Below are positions 23,030 to 54,715 of a stretch of DNA of 64,000 bases, in pieces. The DNA is taken from positions 3,410,001 through 3,474,000 of the forward strand of contig CAVNZM010000009.1 in assembly GCA_963693365.1 (NCBI GenBank), read 5' to 3'. How positions within the stretch are numbered: the first letter of the stretch is position 1; each line of letters begins with the position of its first letter. A program made the position numbers and the translations under genes. The DNA comes from Amoebidium appalachense. Lineage: Eukaryota > Ichthyosporea. The notes below the pieces were generated by a model. The model worked only from the letters and a program-made list of their open reading frames with translations, was not told the origin of the DNA and did not search any database.

Positions 23030-24290
23030 GGACTGAGCCTTGTAAAGTTTGTGCTGCACAGGTGACAGGACCGTGACTCGCAGAGGGTAAGCCCCACAGG
23101 GCTGCAAATTCCTGTTGAGTGGTATGTGGTCCGTAGGTGTTGCGTCGGGGCTCAGACACCGCGAGTCGGACTGCAAACATGCCTCACGCCGAGTCTAACT
23201 TACACAATACATTCATTGGTTTCATTGAGAAATAATTATAGATCTACTCAAAGGAAACTTAAACTATTGCCTTCGAGTTCAAGAACTCCCATTCTGCAAG
23301 CTTTCCTGCAAGAAGACGCACGGGATAACCAGACCTTTTTAGTATTTCAACCCCTGGTGGAGGCATGGAAAAAATGTACACGAATGAGAGGCAACTGCAA
23401 GTGAGTTATTCGTGCTAAACGATTGGGCGTTGGCACTGCAAGAGGATTGGTTGCAAAGCGAAACTAATTCTGATTGGTAGTATGCGCATCACAGAGAACT
23501 TCTGAAAAAGAATGACCCGAAATGTGGCTGTCACTGCTCATGCCTATCAAACACGGCTATCAAACACACAACCAGAAGCATACATATTCCTACAGAGGGA
23601 TCTGCCTAGTATTTCTTATAATAGCTCTATTTTACTTGAAATTGGTTGAATACTACTTTTTTCCTGCACTTCTCATTCCACCAATACATGTGCAACCTGC
23701 TACGTATACTCGCGCTATATAGCTAGATCGATATCGAGTACAAAAACGTCTCGGGGGAACGGGCGATGGTGTCATATGCTCATATGTCCATTTCTAATGA
23801 CAACACTGACACGGGTATTTAGAGAATACAAGGTATTTTGTCGCTGTGTAGTGCCTAAAAATACACATCCAGCGTTTGACGTAGGTAATTATAGACATAC
23901 CTGCGAACACACATGACAATGCAGTGCAGCCTCGGCGGCATCAATCATTCCGCAGCGCGTTTCCGGCTTCAGATGAGCCAGATCTGTGATGTTTTGGGCC
24001 CTTCTGATTGGCTCATTGTCTAACATTCTCACGGGACACTGGCTGCATGACGCAGGGATCAAAAACACACTGTGCACGAGAAATCAAAACCCCACTGATA
24101 TGAATTATATTTTGATATATGTAAGCATGTATACGTAGAGAAAAGAAGCCCCTTGCAACTTGGTTCAAACCTATCAGATGTCATCTAAATATCTTATTCC
24201 CCTGGACCCCTGCGTTCACTTCGAAGTTCAGTGACAGCTGTTGACACGCACAAGCTGAGCAGCATAGGGCCAGACGTGACACATTGCCTG
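23030..24290. other. Spacer, nothing recognised
   Basis: Unique sequence of moderate A/T content, free of large simple repeats. A small plus-strand ORF (23522-23722) has a hydrophobic stretch but no other support. Probably upstream regulatory DNA of the Cys-rich gene. Confidence 0.4.
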
Positions 24291-24307
24291 GTGACACCCC
24301 AGGTGTA

Positions 24308-24330
24308 TGTATGACGTTTAACGTCATACA
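24308..24330. promoter_or_regulatory. TGTATGACGTT palindrome (CRE-like core)
   Basis: Arms of 11 bp (24308-24318 and 24320-24330) flank a single T. Both contain TGACGT. The same ACGTCATAC word recurs twice at 24505-24527 and in the inverted repeat at 24772-24847. Confidence 0.5.
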
Positions 24331-24771
24331 CACTTTTCGGTGACCGTATCAGTTTCCAAACGACGGCATGCTATGTCTACGTATATGAAGAAGAAAAGTT
24401 AGAAATGGTAGTTAACAACACGCTACATAACTTTTTTATGGGTGTCTATGTCTATTTTACAAAGGTTTTATATGATCGTCCCGAGAGAGGTCGCGCTTTT
24501 AAAGACGTCATACAAAAACGTCATACAACTCCGGCCAATTGATCTAAAAATAGCGCAACAGATGACGGACCGCTGCGGCAGATGGATCCATGTCATTTCT
24601 AATAGTAAATCGAGATTGAACATAGCATGACGTCGACCTCGCCGAAAATGTGCTTTTCACACACAAGAATTATACGTCTAAATAGAGATATATGTTTCCT
24701 AGCCTTAGACAAATTTTGAGCTCCTTGCCATCTTTTGTGTGTTTTTTGACTGTTTCCCTGAACCCACTTTT

Positions 24772-24847
24772 TTTGTATGACGTTTTTTGTCACACACGTC
24801 TAATTGACCCGATACAAAGTGTATGACAAAAAACGTCCGCATACAAA
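24772..24847. repeat. Inverted repeat with TTTGTATGACG ends
   Basis: The left arm 24772-24794 (TTTGTATGACGTTTTTTGTC) pairs with 24820-24847 apart from a few mismatches and a 2-nt gap. Together with the palindrome at 24308 it could mark the ends of a short inverted-repeat transposon. Confidence 0.5.
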
Positions 24848-24899
24848 TGTCACTGGGTATATGCATTGCCAACGGTTACCCCGGACACTGAATCTAGAT

Positions 24900-26629
<1,730 letters not shown>

Positions 26630-26832
26630 GGCGTGCGCGCGTCCGTGTGTGACGATGTGTGCTTGTTGTGTTTGTGTGTGTCTGTGCATGCACCCACCTG
26701 CATGTCATGCCCCCCCCCCCCCCCCCCCCCCTCCCCCTTCCCTCCATCCCCCCCCCCCCCCCCCCCCCTCCCCCCCCTCCCCCCTCCCCCCCACCCGGAA
26801 AAAAAAAAAAAAAAAAAGAGGAAGAAATTTTT

Positions 26833-26922
26833 ATGGCAATTATCCAATGAACACGATAAAACAAAAAGTGTCTCATGACTCACAGGTTCATACCATATTC
26901 CTTCTTGTGATATTCATACGTC
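26833..26922 (-). pseudogene. Decayed duplicate of the J-domain exon 3' end
   Basis: About 90 bp match 27032-27120 (3' UTR, stop region and last J-domain codons). The shared landmarks are ATGGCAAT, AAAAAGTGTC, CACAGGTTCAT and CCATATTCCTTCTTG. The copy ends abruptly at a C-run after TCATACGTCA. Only about 15 terminal codons are covered, so it is not a functional exon. Confidence 0.75.
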
Positions 26923-26963
<41 letters not shown>

Positions 26964-27077
26964 ACCACAAAAAAGCAAAAAAACAAAACAAAAACAAACA
27001 AACAAACAAACAAAAAAAAAATTGTGTGATTATGGCAATCATCCAAGGAACACGGCAGGTAAAAAGTGTCCCCTCAC

Positions 27078-44938
<17,861 letters not shown>

Positions 44939-44971
44939 CTTGTCGGAAAGAAGGGGGGATGTGTGTGGCAT

Positions 44972-45634
44972 CGGCACGTGAAAGATGAAAAGTGTGGTGG
45001 TGAGCTGCCTTGCAGAAGGCTAAGAATAAAAAGGAAATCAGGTATAGTGGCATAAAATTAAGTGGAAAAAGTGAAAAGATAGCAAAGAAGGGAACAAGTG
45101 CTATAACACAAGCCTCATCATGCCTCGTCGACCCATGTTTTTTCGGTGAACTTCACGTGTTTGTTTCTTTTGCATGAGCTCCCGAGATGGTATGTTACGT
45201 AAGGGGACACTTACCAAAAAAAGCTAAATCGCAAAATTGCCTCGTAGGTGATTGGTCCAGCTTTCAAATTTTGGCGCGCACGGTGCACACAAACGTTCTG
45301 AGCCTGTTCCGATTGATGACGTCACCGGTCTGCCTGTACGATGATATGGTTATGCCATCTATTACTAATGCGGTGGTGGCTAAAAAATACAAACGGCCAA
45401 ACTTTTTACGTAAAAAAACCATTATTTCTAATAAGTAAGTCCTTGCGGCTTAGATATAAAGTGGAATTAGGCTGGTGTGGTGTTTCCTGTGCCAGAGGGT
45501 GGGGTTACTGGGGTAGCCCAGGTTACCCAAACATACTTACACTGTAGACTAGTGTAATGATTGAAAAGTCGGGCTGCGGCGTGTTTTTTCTGTTTCACGT
45601 TAGTGGCACGCAGGCACACTGTTAGGTTTAACAA
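44972..45634. promoter_or_regulatory. Divergent intergenic region (WD40/J gene and THAP gene)
   Basis: About 660 bp separate the two oppositely oriented starts. The sequence is unique and free of large repeats, unlike the rest of the window. No TATA box is obvious. It is presumably a bidirectional promoter region plus 5' leaders. Confidence 0.5.
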
Positions 45635-46570
45635 ATGGGCAGAACATGTGCCGTGTCCGGGTGCTTCACAAACTATAAAGGGCGGCATCCAATAGGCTCA
45701 TGTTTTCAGTTTCCAAACAAGGAGAAAGAGCCGGAGCGATACGATGCTTGGGTCAAGTTTTGTAGGCGAGAGGAGTCCTTCAGTACAGAGCACGTAGGCA
45801 TATGCGCTGATCACTTTCTTCCCGAGCAAATTGAAACTGGTTTTGAATACACAGATCCAAAGACTGGCATTACAAGGTTCATTCGCTTCATCAGAAATAA
45901 AGGTGTGAAAAACGGTGAGAATCCTTGTATTATTAAGCATTTGGGTGTTTTCCCTGAGAGCAAGCCGGCCCAGGAGACCGCAAACACACAGCCAGCACAG
46001 CCAGCGCAGCATCCACAAGCAACGCCGAGTGATGAAGACTACACAGACGACGACAGTTATTATTCTGGTTCTGATTTCGAAGAAAGTCCAGAAGAGAGAG
46101 CCAAGCAAATAAAACTCCAGGAAGAAACGGACAGAGTCTTCCAAGAGGAGCAAGACACGATACATTCGCTTGGCGAGCTTACGGAAAATTTCTCAATCCG
46201 TGCCAAAGCAGTAGAGGGCCTAAGTGCTTGGCAAGTCACCGCTCAATCCTGGGAAGCATTTCAACTCGGCCTAGTTAGCACATTAGCCCCCTGTACTCCA
46301 CAAGCAATACCTTTTCCCTTTTTTGAAGCAGTTGTAAATGTTGGTCCGGATTTAGTCGCGACAACCCATCTACACACCCCCATATTGTTCACTGGCAGTG
46401 GTGGTGCCTCATCTTTCCCGGGGTCATATAATGTCATTGTTTATTCGCTGGAACCAGAAACTCTCACCCGGTGGTCGAAGCTGTTTCTTCTGTTACAGAG
46501 GTGTAGTGACCGTGTGAACGAGGCACGAAGGCTTGGACTTGCAGGCGAAAACAACGGCCGAGATACCTAA
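45635..46570 (+). CDS. THAP-domain zinc-finger protein
   Basis: Uninterrupted frame of 311 residues. The N-terminal THAP domain (C2CH DNA-binding zinc finger) has its four ligands: C5, C10, C57 and H60 (CADH). It also has the FQFP motif and the conserved Trp (W39). An acidic Asp/Ser stretch follows (about 125-150: SDEDYTDDDSYYSGSDFEES), then a charged, partly helical region and a C-terminal segment without a known domain. No coiled coil is as clear as in typical THAP proteins. The single exon contrasts with its intron-rich neighbours, so an origin by retroposition or from a transposase is possible. Expected role: nuclear sequence-specific DNA binding. Confidence 0.85.
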   Translation: MGRTCAVSGCFTNYKGRHPIGSCFQFPNKEKEPERYDAWVKFCRREESFSTEHVGICADHFLPEQIETGFEYTDPKTGITRFIRFIRNKGVKNGENPCIIKHLGVFPESKPAQETANTQPAQPAQHPQATPSDEDYTDDDSYYSGSDFEESPEERAKQIKLQEETDRVFQEEQDTIHSLGELTENFSIRAKAVEGLSAWQVTAQSWEAFQLGLVSTLAPCTPQAIPFPFFEAVVNVGPDLVATTHLHTPILFTGSGGASSFPGSYNVIVYSLEPETLTRWSKLFLLLQRCSDRVNEARRLGLAGENNGRDT

Positions 46571-46639
46571 TCGTATGTTGGTTTTATTAACTGGTGTGCC
46601 AGCCACGGAACTGACACTTCAACCGAAACATTGGGGAGA

Positions 46640-47990
46640 ATGGACGCTTTTACGGTTGGTATTCCTTTAGGAGCGGTGATGGGGGGCTTTTCTCTCTTCA
46701 GGTTTGCGGAAATGTTGACGGGCGACTGTGATGTTGCACTCAGGTCTAAGTTAATCCCCAAGGTAAGCTCTGAAGTTGAAATCGATGTGCCTTCACGGAC
46801 TGATGCGGTTGGAGAAGAAGGGGTTGTGCTTGGCGTCGGTGAATGTCTTTCAAAAGCCAGCGCACAGGAAAGAGAGGGAAAGGCTCTGTTGCGCGTGGTG
46901 GTGGTGGTGTGGTGGTGGTGGTGGTGGGGAGTTGAGGGGGGGGGGGGGGGGAGTGCAAGGACAAACACCTTGAATACTATGTGGTGATTTTCTTGATTCT
47001 TGATATGGGAAAGTGGGGCTGAAGGAGGGGGGTTTGGTTGTTTTTTCGACCTTTTTCTCGTTTGTATATGTGCAGTACATACCGCATGCTTGTAGATGGG
47101 TCATTTTCTTCCTACTTGTGCAGCCACAGAAGCAAAGGATGTGGGGGGGGGGGGGAGGGTCTTATTCGGTCATTGTTTGTACTTCCTTTGTTTTATATAA
47201 TGACTTCGTTGATATTCTCTTCTTGTACTTGCATTTTTTTTCCTCCCCCCTCTCCACCCCTTCCCCCCTTCCCCCCTCCTGTCACATACTCTGCCTGTTC
47301 TTTTCTGCATACTTCGAACATTATTCATTGTGAGGTTGTTCTTCTATTCTGTATACCCTAACCTCCCCCCCCCCCCCCCCCCCCCTCCCCTCTCCCCCTC
47401 CCCCCCATACGGTGAATTTGACCTGGTTATGTGTAACACATTCTAACACCCCCACCCCCAACACCCTCCCCACCCCTCCACCCTCCCCTCCGCCTGTGCA
47501 AGGTTAAGGGATCGAAACTCAGTTTATTGACTTTGGCCCTTCCTGAGGATGGGCCCTGCTTATGCTGCATACTTGCTTACCGTGTAGATGTTGCACATAT
47601 GAATGTTTGCCTTTGCATGTGTCCTACGCCGTGGGTCCCATCGTGCAGTAATCTAGAACCCTCATTGTATTCCAAATCTAGAATCTCCTTTGGCGTATCT
47701 CACCCCCATATTTTTTATTTTTTTTTTGTGCAGGATTGGTACCAGGGAAATGTTGTATGGGTGACTGGGGCCAGTTCGGGCATAGGCTGGGCATTGGCTC
47801 TGCAACTCAACGCCATGGGGGCTAAGGTCATCATGTCGGCACGCAGAAAGGTATTGGTGGGTGGGGTTAGGTGAAGGCAGCGAAAAGTAGGGGCTGCTTC
47901 CTTTTTTTTTTTTTTTTTTTGCCCTTTTCTTTTTTCCTTTCTTTATTTCTTTTTTTCTTTTCTTTTTTGGTTGTGCGTGTGTGTGCGTGC

Positions 47991-48073
<83 letters not shown>

Positions 48074-48469
48074 CGCGCGCGCGTGTGCGCGTGTGTGTGT
48101 GTGGGCGGGGGGGGGGGGGGGGGGGGTTGGTTTGCCAGGTACCCTTTGAAAGACGGTTGGTCTTTTTTGGGGGGGAGGGGGAGGGGGGGGGGAGGGTTGC
48201 ATTTCGGTTCTTCTCGTTAAGGGAATGGGGGTGTGGATGAGTTTAATGCACGATTTCTTTACCCATAATGAGGGAGCAGAAGGGAAAGGAATTTTAGAAG
48301 GGTTTGTGACCCCCCATTTTCAAGATATTTGCACAAACTTAAATGTGAACACAGCCTCTAACCCTCAGTTCCTCTCTTTCTCGTGCACACTTCAACACTC
48401 ACACACAGATGCGTGCAAGGACACAGGCTCACGAATGTCTATGCACACCCCAACGAAACACCCCCCCCC

Positions 48470-48500
<31 letters not shown>

Positions 48501-48504
48501 AAAG

Positions 48505-48569
<65 letters not shown>

Positions 48570-48572
48570 GAT

Positions 48573-48604
<32 letters not shown>

Positions 48605-48623
48605 ACACACACACACAGACACA

Positions 48624-48688
<65 letters not shown>

Positions 48689-49231
48689 ACAGGCCAAGCT
48701 AGAGGAAGTGCAAAGTGAGATGACTGGGTCAAAGGGACCTGGCCAACTGTATATTCTCCCCTTTGACGCAGAGGAGACAGACAAGCCACCTGAAGTGGCA
48801 AAGGTGCGTGCAATATGTCTCTCTCTCCCCTCCCCCCCCCCTCCCCCCCCCCCCCCCCCCCCCCACGAACACGCATGCATCATGGATGTACGCACACACA
48901 CAGAGAGAGAGACAGACAGATGCTCAGACACGTGTGCACATGCATGCACAAGCCCGCACATGAAGACACACATGTACGCACACACACGCACACACACACA
49001 GAGAGACACACACACACATGCACAGACACATGTACACAAGAACGGATAAACATACATGAAGACACGCACACATGCACACACAACCACACGCACAAGCACA
49101 CATGCACACTGTAGCTCACATGTACACATGTACTCGAGCATACAGACACCATCCCAGCCAGGAAAACCATCGTTACGGTAGGGCCCAATAGTGTCCTCGT
49201 TCGACTCAGTTATAGCTTATGCTGTCGTTTG

Positions 49232-49296
<65 letters not shown>

Positions 49297-51360
49297 GTGT
49301 GTTTGTTTTTGTGTATCACTCACACACACACACACTCCTTTCTCTCTCTCTCTCTTCCCCCCCCCCCCCCCCCCCCCAGTGAAACAGTATCTGAGTTGGG
49401 TTTCGTTAACGAGGGGAATAGGTCGAAACTCGGGTACTGTGGATGACGTGGGCCCCCCCTGAGGATGGGCTCTGCTTATTATGCATACTCTTTATGTATG
49501 GCTTGCATTCTGCATCGTGCTATCCGTTTGTTCTTGTGTACTTCGTACTTTTTGACGCATTCAAACCCCCCCCCCCCCCCCCCCCCTCTCTCTCTCTCTC
49601 TCTCCCCCCCCCCCTCCCCTCTCCCCCTCCCCTATATCCCAAAGAATTGGGGAGGGAGAGCTCGAGAGGGGGGGGGGGGGGGGGGGGGGGGAGGGGGGGG
49701 GGGGGGGGAGAGAAACCAGGGGGAAAACTCACCCACAACTGCACACAAACACATAGCTTACTCCCGTCACGCTCGTGTGTCCCCACTCGTGTGTCATTCA
49801 GGTTTTTCGTAGAGCATGCCCGGGTACACGTGCTTTCCAAAAAACCAAGCCACAAAGAACCGAAATCACGCATCCCAGTTAACACCATTTTTCGCTTTGC
49901 AGGCAGCCACCCGTGCGTTTGGGCGGGTGGACGTGTTGATTAACAATGCGGGGGTGAGTACGTGGGCACTGTGCAAGGAGACGAGTCTGGAAGTAGACTA
50001 CAAGGTATGGCACAACACAAACACACACACACGTGCACAGATGTGAACATTCACATAGATGTGCACACACGCGTGCACACGCGCGCATACAAACACACAA
50101 ACACACACATACAAACACACACACACACACACTGTGCGCACGCACAAACTAAAACGCGCGCGCGCAGACACACGCACACGCACACGCACATACACACACA
50201 CACGCGCGCTCGGATGAGCAGCACATTGCACTCAGACACACACGTTCACACACACACTCAGCAACACACACACACACACACCCTCCCTCTCCCTCCCTCT
50301 CTTTCTCTCTCTCCCACCCACCCACCCTCCCCTCCTCTTCCTCCTCCCCCTCACTCTTACGCATACCGTCTCCCCCGCCTATCCTCTGACCCATCCGATT
50401 ACACTTCCCAGGTCAACCGTGTGAACTACCTGTGCCCGGTGGTTCTAGCAAAATCTTTGCTCCCAGACATGTGCGCACGTGGCAGCGGCACCATTGTTAA
50501 CGTCAGGTATATCACCTGCCCATATCTGCTTTTTTTTTTTAAATGGAAAAAATGAGATATGCCCTTATATAAAATATTTAAAGTTGTCGCAACCCCCATT
50601 CCTGCCTGCAGTAATTGACGTGCTTACACTTTCGAATCCCCCCACCCTTGACCCATCCACACACCCCCTACCCAGCCATACATCCGATTGACACTTGAAA
50701 TCCGAACCAATTGCTGTGTCCGCCATCTTGACACATCCCCCCACCCCCCTCCCCCTCCCCTTCACCCCTCCGCACCTCCTCCCCCTTTCCCCCTCGCTAT
50801 CCTATCCCCCCCCCCCCCCCCCCCCCCCCCCCTCCCCCCCCCCCGGGGGCCCTCCCCGGGATTTGACAAATGCTATCCCACTTCACATCTATCGTTTTTA
50901 AAGGGCTTGGGGTCGTTTCGGTTTGGCTGTGTGAAGTCAACACCCCGTCAATTAGACATCATACATTAAGCGCAACAACAATCGGTTTTTGCCTTCACTA
51001 TGATGCACTCTCCTTTTTAGGCATACGGAGAAGGAGAATTGCCACCAAAGGGAATCCTTGATGAATGCCTACGGGCCCACGCACATTCCTCAGCAAGGCA
51101 TACGAGGGAGCCCCTACGTAGCCGTTAACACGTTGTTGCCTTACATACATCACCATAAAAGGGAATTTTCGACAAACACCTACATGTTCGTTAACATTCT
51201 ATAACCACACAGCTCTTTTCTGGGCAAGACGTGGGTAGAGTTTCGGTCAGCATACTGCGGGGCCAAGGCTGGGTTGCTGAACTTTATGAATGCGGTGAGG
51301 GTGGAGGTGGAGTTGGATGGTAGGGCACATGTAGCCCCCTGTGTGTGTGTGTGCGTGTGT

Positions 51361-51422
<62 letters not shown>

Positions 51423-51448
51423 TGGGCGGGTAGGTGGATGGTGTTTGT

Positions 51449-51483
<35 letters not shown>

Positions 51484-51527
51484 GGGGGGGGGGGATGTGA
51501 GTGGGTGGGTGGGTGGGGTGTGCGTGG

Positions 51528-51590
<63 letters not shown>

Positions 51591-51974
51591 ATCAATCTCT
51601 GACCTTCTTTTTTCTCCATCTTTCTTTCTCTCTCACCGTTGCCTCGTTTCTCTCTCCCTGTTTCACTTTCATAATCTCTCTCCCTCCCACTCACCTTTTT
51701 TTACCTTTCCTCCCATCCCCCCCCCCCCCCCCCCCCCCCCCCAAAATCTCCCCTCCCCCTTCCCCTGCGCCTCCCCCTCTGCCCGCCCCCTGTCTCTCCT
51801 CCCCCTTTGCCCCTCAAACAATTCTATGTAGATGGTGCTATGTTCAAACCAATGACGGAGTATGCATATGACAGCCTCAAAGCCGTGTCTATAATGACGC
51901 GCGCACGCACACACGCGCGCGTGCGCGCGGGGAAAAAACAAAACCGTAATTAGAGAACCCACACACAACCCCCC

Positions 51975-52010
<36 letters not shown>

Positions 52011-52428
52011 CCCCCCCTCCCCCCAAATTAACACATACACACACCTTTTTCTTTTGCAGGGTTAACAATTACCACGGTGTGCCCTGGCCCCGTAGCCACC
52101 GATGTCGACAGCAAGTCTCTGGATGGCAGCGGTAGATTGGCCGAGAGACACGACCCCATGATTAGAGGGGGTATTAGTGCTGAAAGGTGGGTGGGTGTAT
52201 GCGGATGTAGGGGTGGCTGAGGGGGGGGGGGGGGGGGGGTTGTATGGATGGGTGGCTGGGTGGTGGGGATTGGTGTGTGTGTGTGGGGGGGGGGGGGGGG
52301 GGGGGGAGGGGGGGGAGGGCGGAGTTGGGTGGGTGGGCATGAGTGTGGGGGTACGGGTGGGGGGGTGCGTGAATTTGTCTGTGCAATGTTGTGGGTGTGT
52401 GGGTATGGTTGTGTCTGTGTGTGTGTGT

Positions 52429-52471
<43 letters not shown>

Positions 52472-53491
52472 AGGGGGGGGGGGGGGGGACGTGAGTATGG
52501 TTTAGTGTGTGTTTCTTGTGGACGTGCTTCCTCCTCCCAGTTCCAGCTCATGACTTTTTGGGCTCTCTCTCTCTCTTCTCCCCCCCCCCCCCCCCCCCCC
52601 CCCCTCCCCCCCTCTCCCCCTCCCCTCTCCCCCCTCCCCTTGGGGCCCCTCCTTTTCCATGCTTTGCCTGCTAGTGTTAGGTTTCTTTTTCTCCCTCTAT
52701 CTTTTTGGGGGCGGGCATATCTGCGTTGAGTAACCGTGGTCAATTTGTACTCATACTCCCAACAAACGTTGTCGGCTCCCCCAAACCCCCCCCCCCACAC
52801 ACCACGTGCACCACGCCGCTACCACCACCACCATCACCGCCCCGCTTGCCCTCCCCTATCCCTACCCCTACTCCCCCGGCCCCTCCCCCAACACAACCAC
52901 CACCACCACCACCACCATCCCACCCCACCCCAGTCCCCCCCCCTCCCCCCTCTATCCCCCGCCCCCTCTCCCCCCTCCCCCTAACGCCCGCGCATTCCCT
53001 TACCCTCCCCCACCCTCCACACACACACAAACACACATCACACACACACACACACGTTTCTTGTTTTTTTACACATCAGCACGCACACACATGAAACACT
53101 TACTTCCAGCAGTCCCCACCACTCCCTTTACTCGTGCACGTGCTGCCCCCCCCCCCCCCTCCCCCCCCCCCCCCCCCCGTTTGTTCTTGTGTGCTTCGTA
53201 CTTTTTGACGCATTCAACCCCCCCCCCCCCCCCCCCCCCCCCCCGCCCATGCAGATGTGCGCACCTTATACTAGTGGCTGCATCCAACCACGTTGATGAG
53301 TGCTGGATAGCGAAGAGCCCATACCTGCTATTGATGTACCTGTGCCAGCACAGGCCAAACTTGTACAAGTACGTAGCAACCCCAACTAAAACATATACAC
53401 ACACGCGAATGTGCGCATGCACGCACACACAGGCACACACGCGCACACGCACGCGCACACACACGCTCACTCAAAGCCTCGCGTACTTCTT

Positions 53492-53556
<65 letters not shown>

Positions 53557-54149
53557 CGCCAATATATGATCTACTCATGGATGCATAGTCGTTTGGTATG
53601 CTCCTTTATGCTCTTTTTCTGCCAAAACTGCATGGTGTTGTCCGTGATTATGTATTTTCAACTCCGTACTGCATTCCTGCATCCTCCCCCCCCCCCCCCC
53701 CCCCTCCCTCCCTCCCTCCCTCCCTCCCTCCCCCTCTTACTCCCTCCCTTCCCCCCTCCCCCCCCCCCCTCCCTCCCTCCCTCCCTCCCTCCCTCCCTCT
53801 CTCCCTCAATCCCTCCCTCCCTCCCTCCCTCCCCCCCCTCCCTCCCTCCCTCCCTCCCTCCCTCCCTCCCTCCCTCCGTCTCCGTGTGTGTGTGTGGTGG
53901 CCGTGGTGGTGGTGGTGGTGGTGCCGGGGTGTGTGTGTGTGTGTGTGTGTGTGTGGGAGGGGGAGGGGAGGGGGGGGGGGGGGGGGGGGGTTGTCAGATT
54001 TTCGTTTTTAGTTTCCTCCTGTTTTTTTTTTTTGTTTTTTTTGCCTTTCTGTTCGTTGACAAGCATGCCAACTACATATTTCTCGGTGCAGTTTCATGTT
54101 AAAAAGGACATCAAGACGGAAGCAGGAGGAATATCTCAAGGGCCGTTGA
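46640..54149 (+). CDS. DHRS7: Short-chain dehydrogenase/reductase, DHRS7-like
   Basis: Nine exons: 46640-46762, 47734-47850, 48693-48803, 49903-50004, 50412-50506, 51213-51319, 52060-52186, 53255-53368, 54092-54149. They give 954 nt (317 residues) and all phases match. An N-terminal hydrophobic anchor (FTVGIPLGAVMGGFSLF) precedes the Rossmann fold. TGASSGIG (52-59) binds NAD(P)H, NNAG is at 131-134, the catalytic Ser is in NVSS (183-184), Y197-CGA-K201 follows, then CPGPV. ERCAHLILVAASN and the following Trp-Ile segment match DHRS7 rather than other SDRs. Likely a membrane-anchored oxidoreductase of carbonyl or steroid-like substrates. The last exon is least certain: two nearby acceptors give different short tails. 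Confidence 0.9.
47521..47633 (+). repeat. Dispersed poly-C-ended repeat, subfamily B fragment, intron 1 of DHRS7
   Basis: CCTGAGGATGGGCCCTGCTT and GAATGTTTGCCTTTGCATGT match the complement of the copy at 54433. The poly-C end is lost. Confidence 0.7.
48001..48127. repeat. (GT)n, GC and G-run block
   Basis: TG repeats, then GCGC, then a G-run, in intron 2 of DHRS7. Confidence 0.85.
48487..48686. repeat. (CA)n block ending at a splice acceptor
   Basis: About 200 bp of CA units with AAAGATA and GACA interruptions, running into the exon 3 acceptor ACGTACAG. Confidence 0.85.
49378..49567 (+). repeat. Dispersed poly-C-ended repeat, subfamily A, intron 3 of DHRS7
   Basis: Long copy in the opposite orientation: GTGAAACAGTATCTGAGTT, GGTCGAAACTCGGGTACTG, GAGGATGGGCTCTGCTTATT, TTTTTGACGCATTCAAA, then a C-run. 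This orientation shows the poly-C end directly. Confidence 0.88.
51366..51420. repeat. (GT)n microsatellite, intron 6
   Basis: About 27 TG units, with a G-run and a second GT array (51533-51584) following. Confidence 0.85.
53179..53217 (+). repeat. Poly-C-ended repeat, terminal fragment
   Basis: Only the last ~40 bp (GTTTGTTCTTGTGTGCTTCG, TTTTTGACGCATTCAA) before a C-run. This looks like a severely truncated copy that keeps the poly-C end. Confidence 0.8.
53494..53555. repeat. C62 homopolymer
   Basis: Uninterrupted C-run in intron 8 of DHRS7. Confidence 0.9.
53700..53880. repeat. (CTCC)n tetranucleotide array
   Basis: CCTC/CTCC units with C-run interruptions, all pyrimidine on the plus (sense) strand. 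Confidence 0.9.
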
Positions 54150-54173
54150 TCAAACTCAGCCTGGTGCTTGCAA

Positions 54174-54179
54174 ATTAAA
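54174..54179 (+). terminator. Possible polyadenylation signal (ATTAAA), DHRS7
   Basis: The ATTAAA variant lies about 25 bp after the proposed stop, in A/T-rich sequence. A second occurs about 14 bp further on. Confidence 0.35.
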
Positions 54180-54432
54180 TTAGCAAATTAAAATTGCACG
54201 GATGCCCATGTGCACATGCAGGCGCCCGCAGTCTTCGTGTTTTTAGAAGACTCTCAATTCTCCTTTGGTCCCTCCTTTTTTTCTTTTTCTTTAGTGGTGC
54301 AGACGTACGTGGTGAGAGTGGTGCGTGGGTGACGCTGGTGGATGGTTTTCACACCATGGTTGGTGGTGGTGGTGGTGGTGTGTGTGTGTGTGTTGGGTGT
54401 GTGTGTGGGGGGGGGGGGGGGGGGGGGGGGGG

Positions 54433-54715
54433 GTTTGAATGCGGAACACAGTACAAAGTACGCATACACGATGAGAAGCATGGTGCAGGACACATGCAAA
54501 GGCAAACATTCAAGTATGCAACATCAGCCATGCGCACAGTATGCGTCATAAGCAGAGCCCATCCTCAGGGAGGGCCCAAGTCATCAATTGCGTCTGAGTT
54601 TCGACCCCTTAGCCCGCGTATATACGACGCTCCAACTCAAACAGCAGCATCAACTGAACTTGGGTGGGTCAACCCGTCTTGATCAAAGACGAGCAGGGTT
54701 GCTTATGCAAGCAAG
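54433..54715 (-). repeat. Dispersed poly-C-ended repeat, subfamily B, longest copy
   Basis: About 280 bp starting TTTGAATGCGGAACAC right after a G-run. It continues past AGTCATCAATTGCGTCTGAG and TTTCGACCCCTTAG to CGTCTTGATCAAAGACGAGC and GGGTTGCTTATGC. The distal part matches the copy at 63637, showing that the subfamilies share one end. Confidence 0.88.

Noticed and set aside
45698-46165. 155-codon minus-strand ORF
   Set aside because: Shadow of the THAP coding sequence.
46567-46968. Minus-strand ORF overlapping THAP stop and DHRS7 exon 1
   Set aside because: Its Ser/Thr-rich frame is explained as the complement of DHRS7 exon 1 and flanking sequence. Exon 1 joins in phase to the Rossmann-fold exon and encodes the expected membrane anchor.
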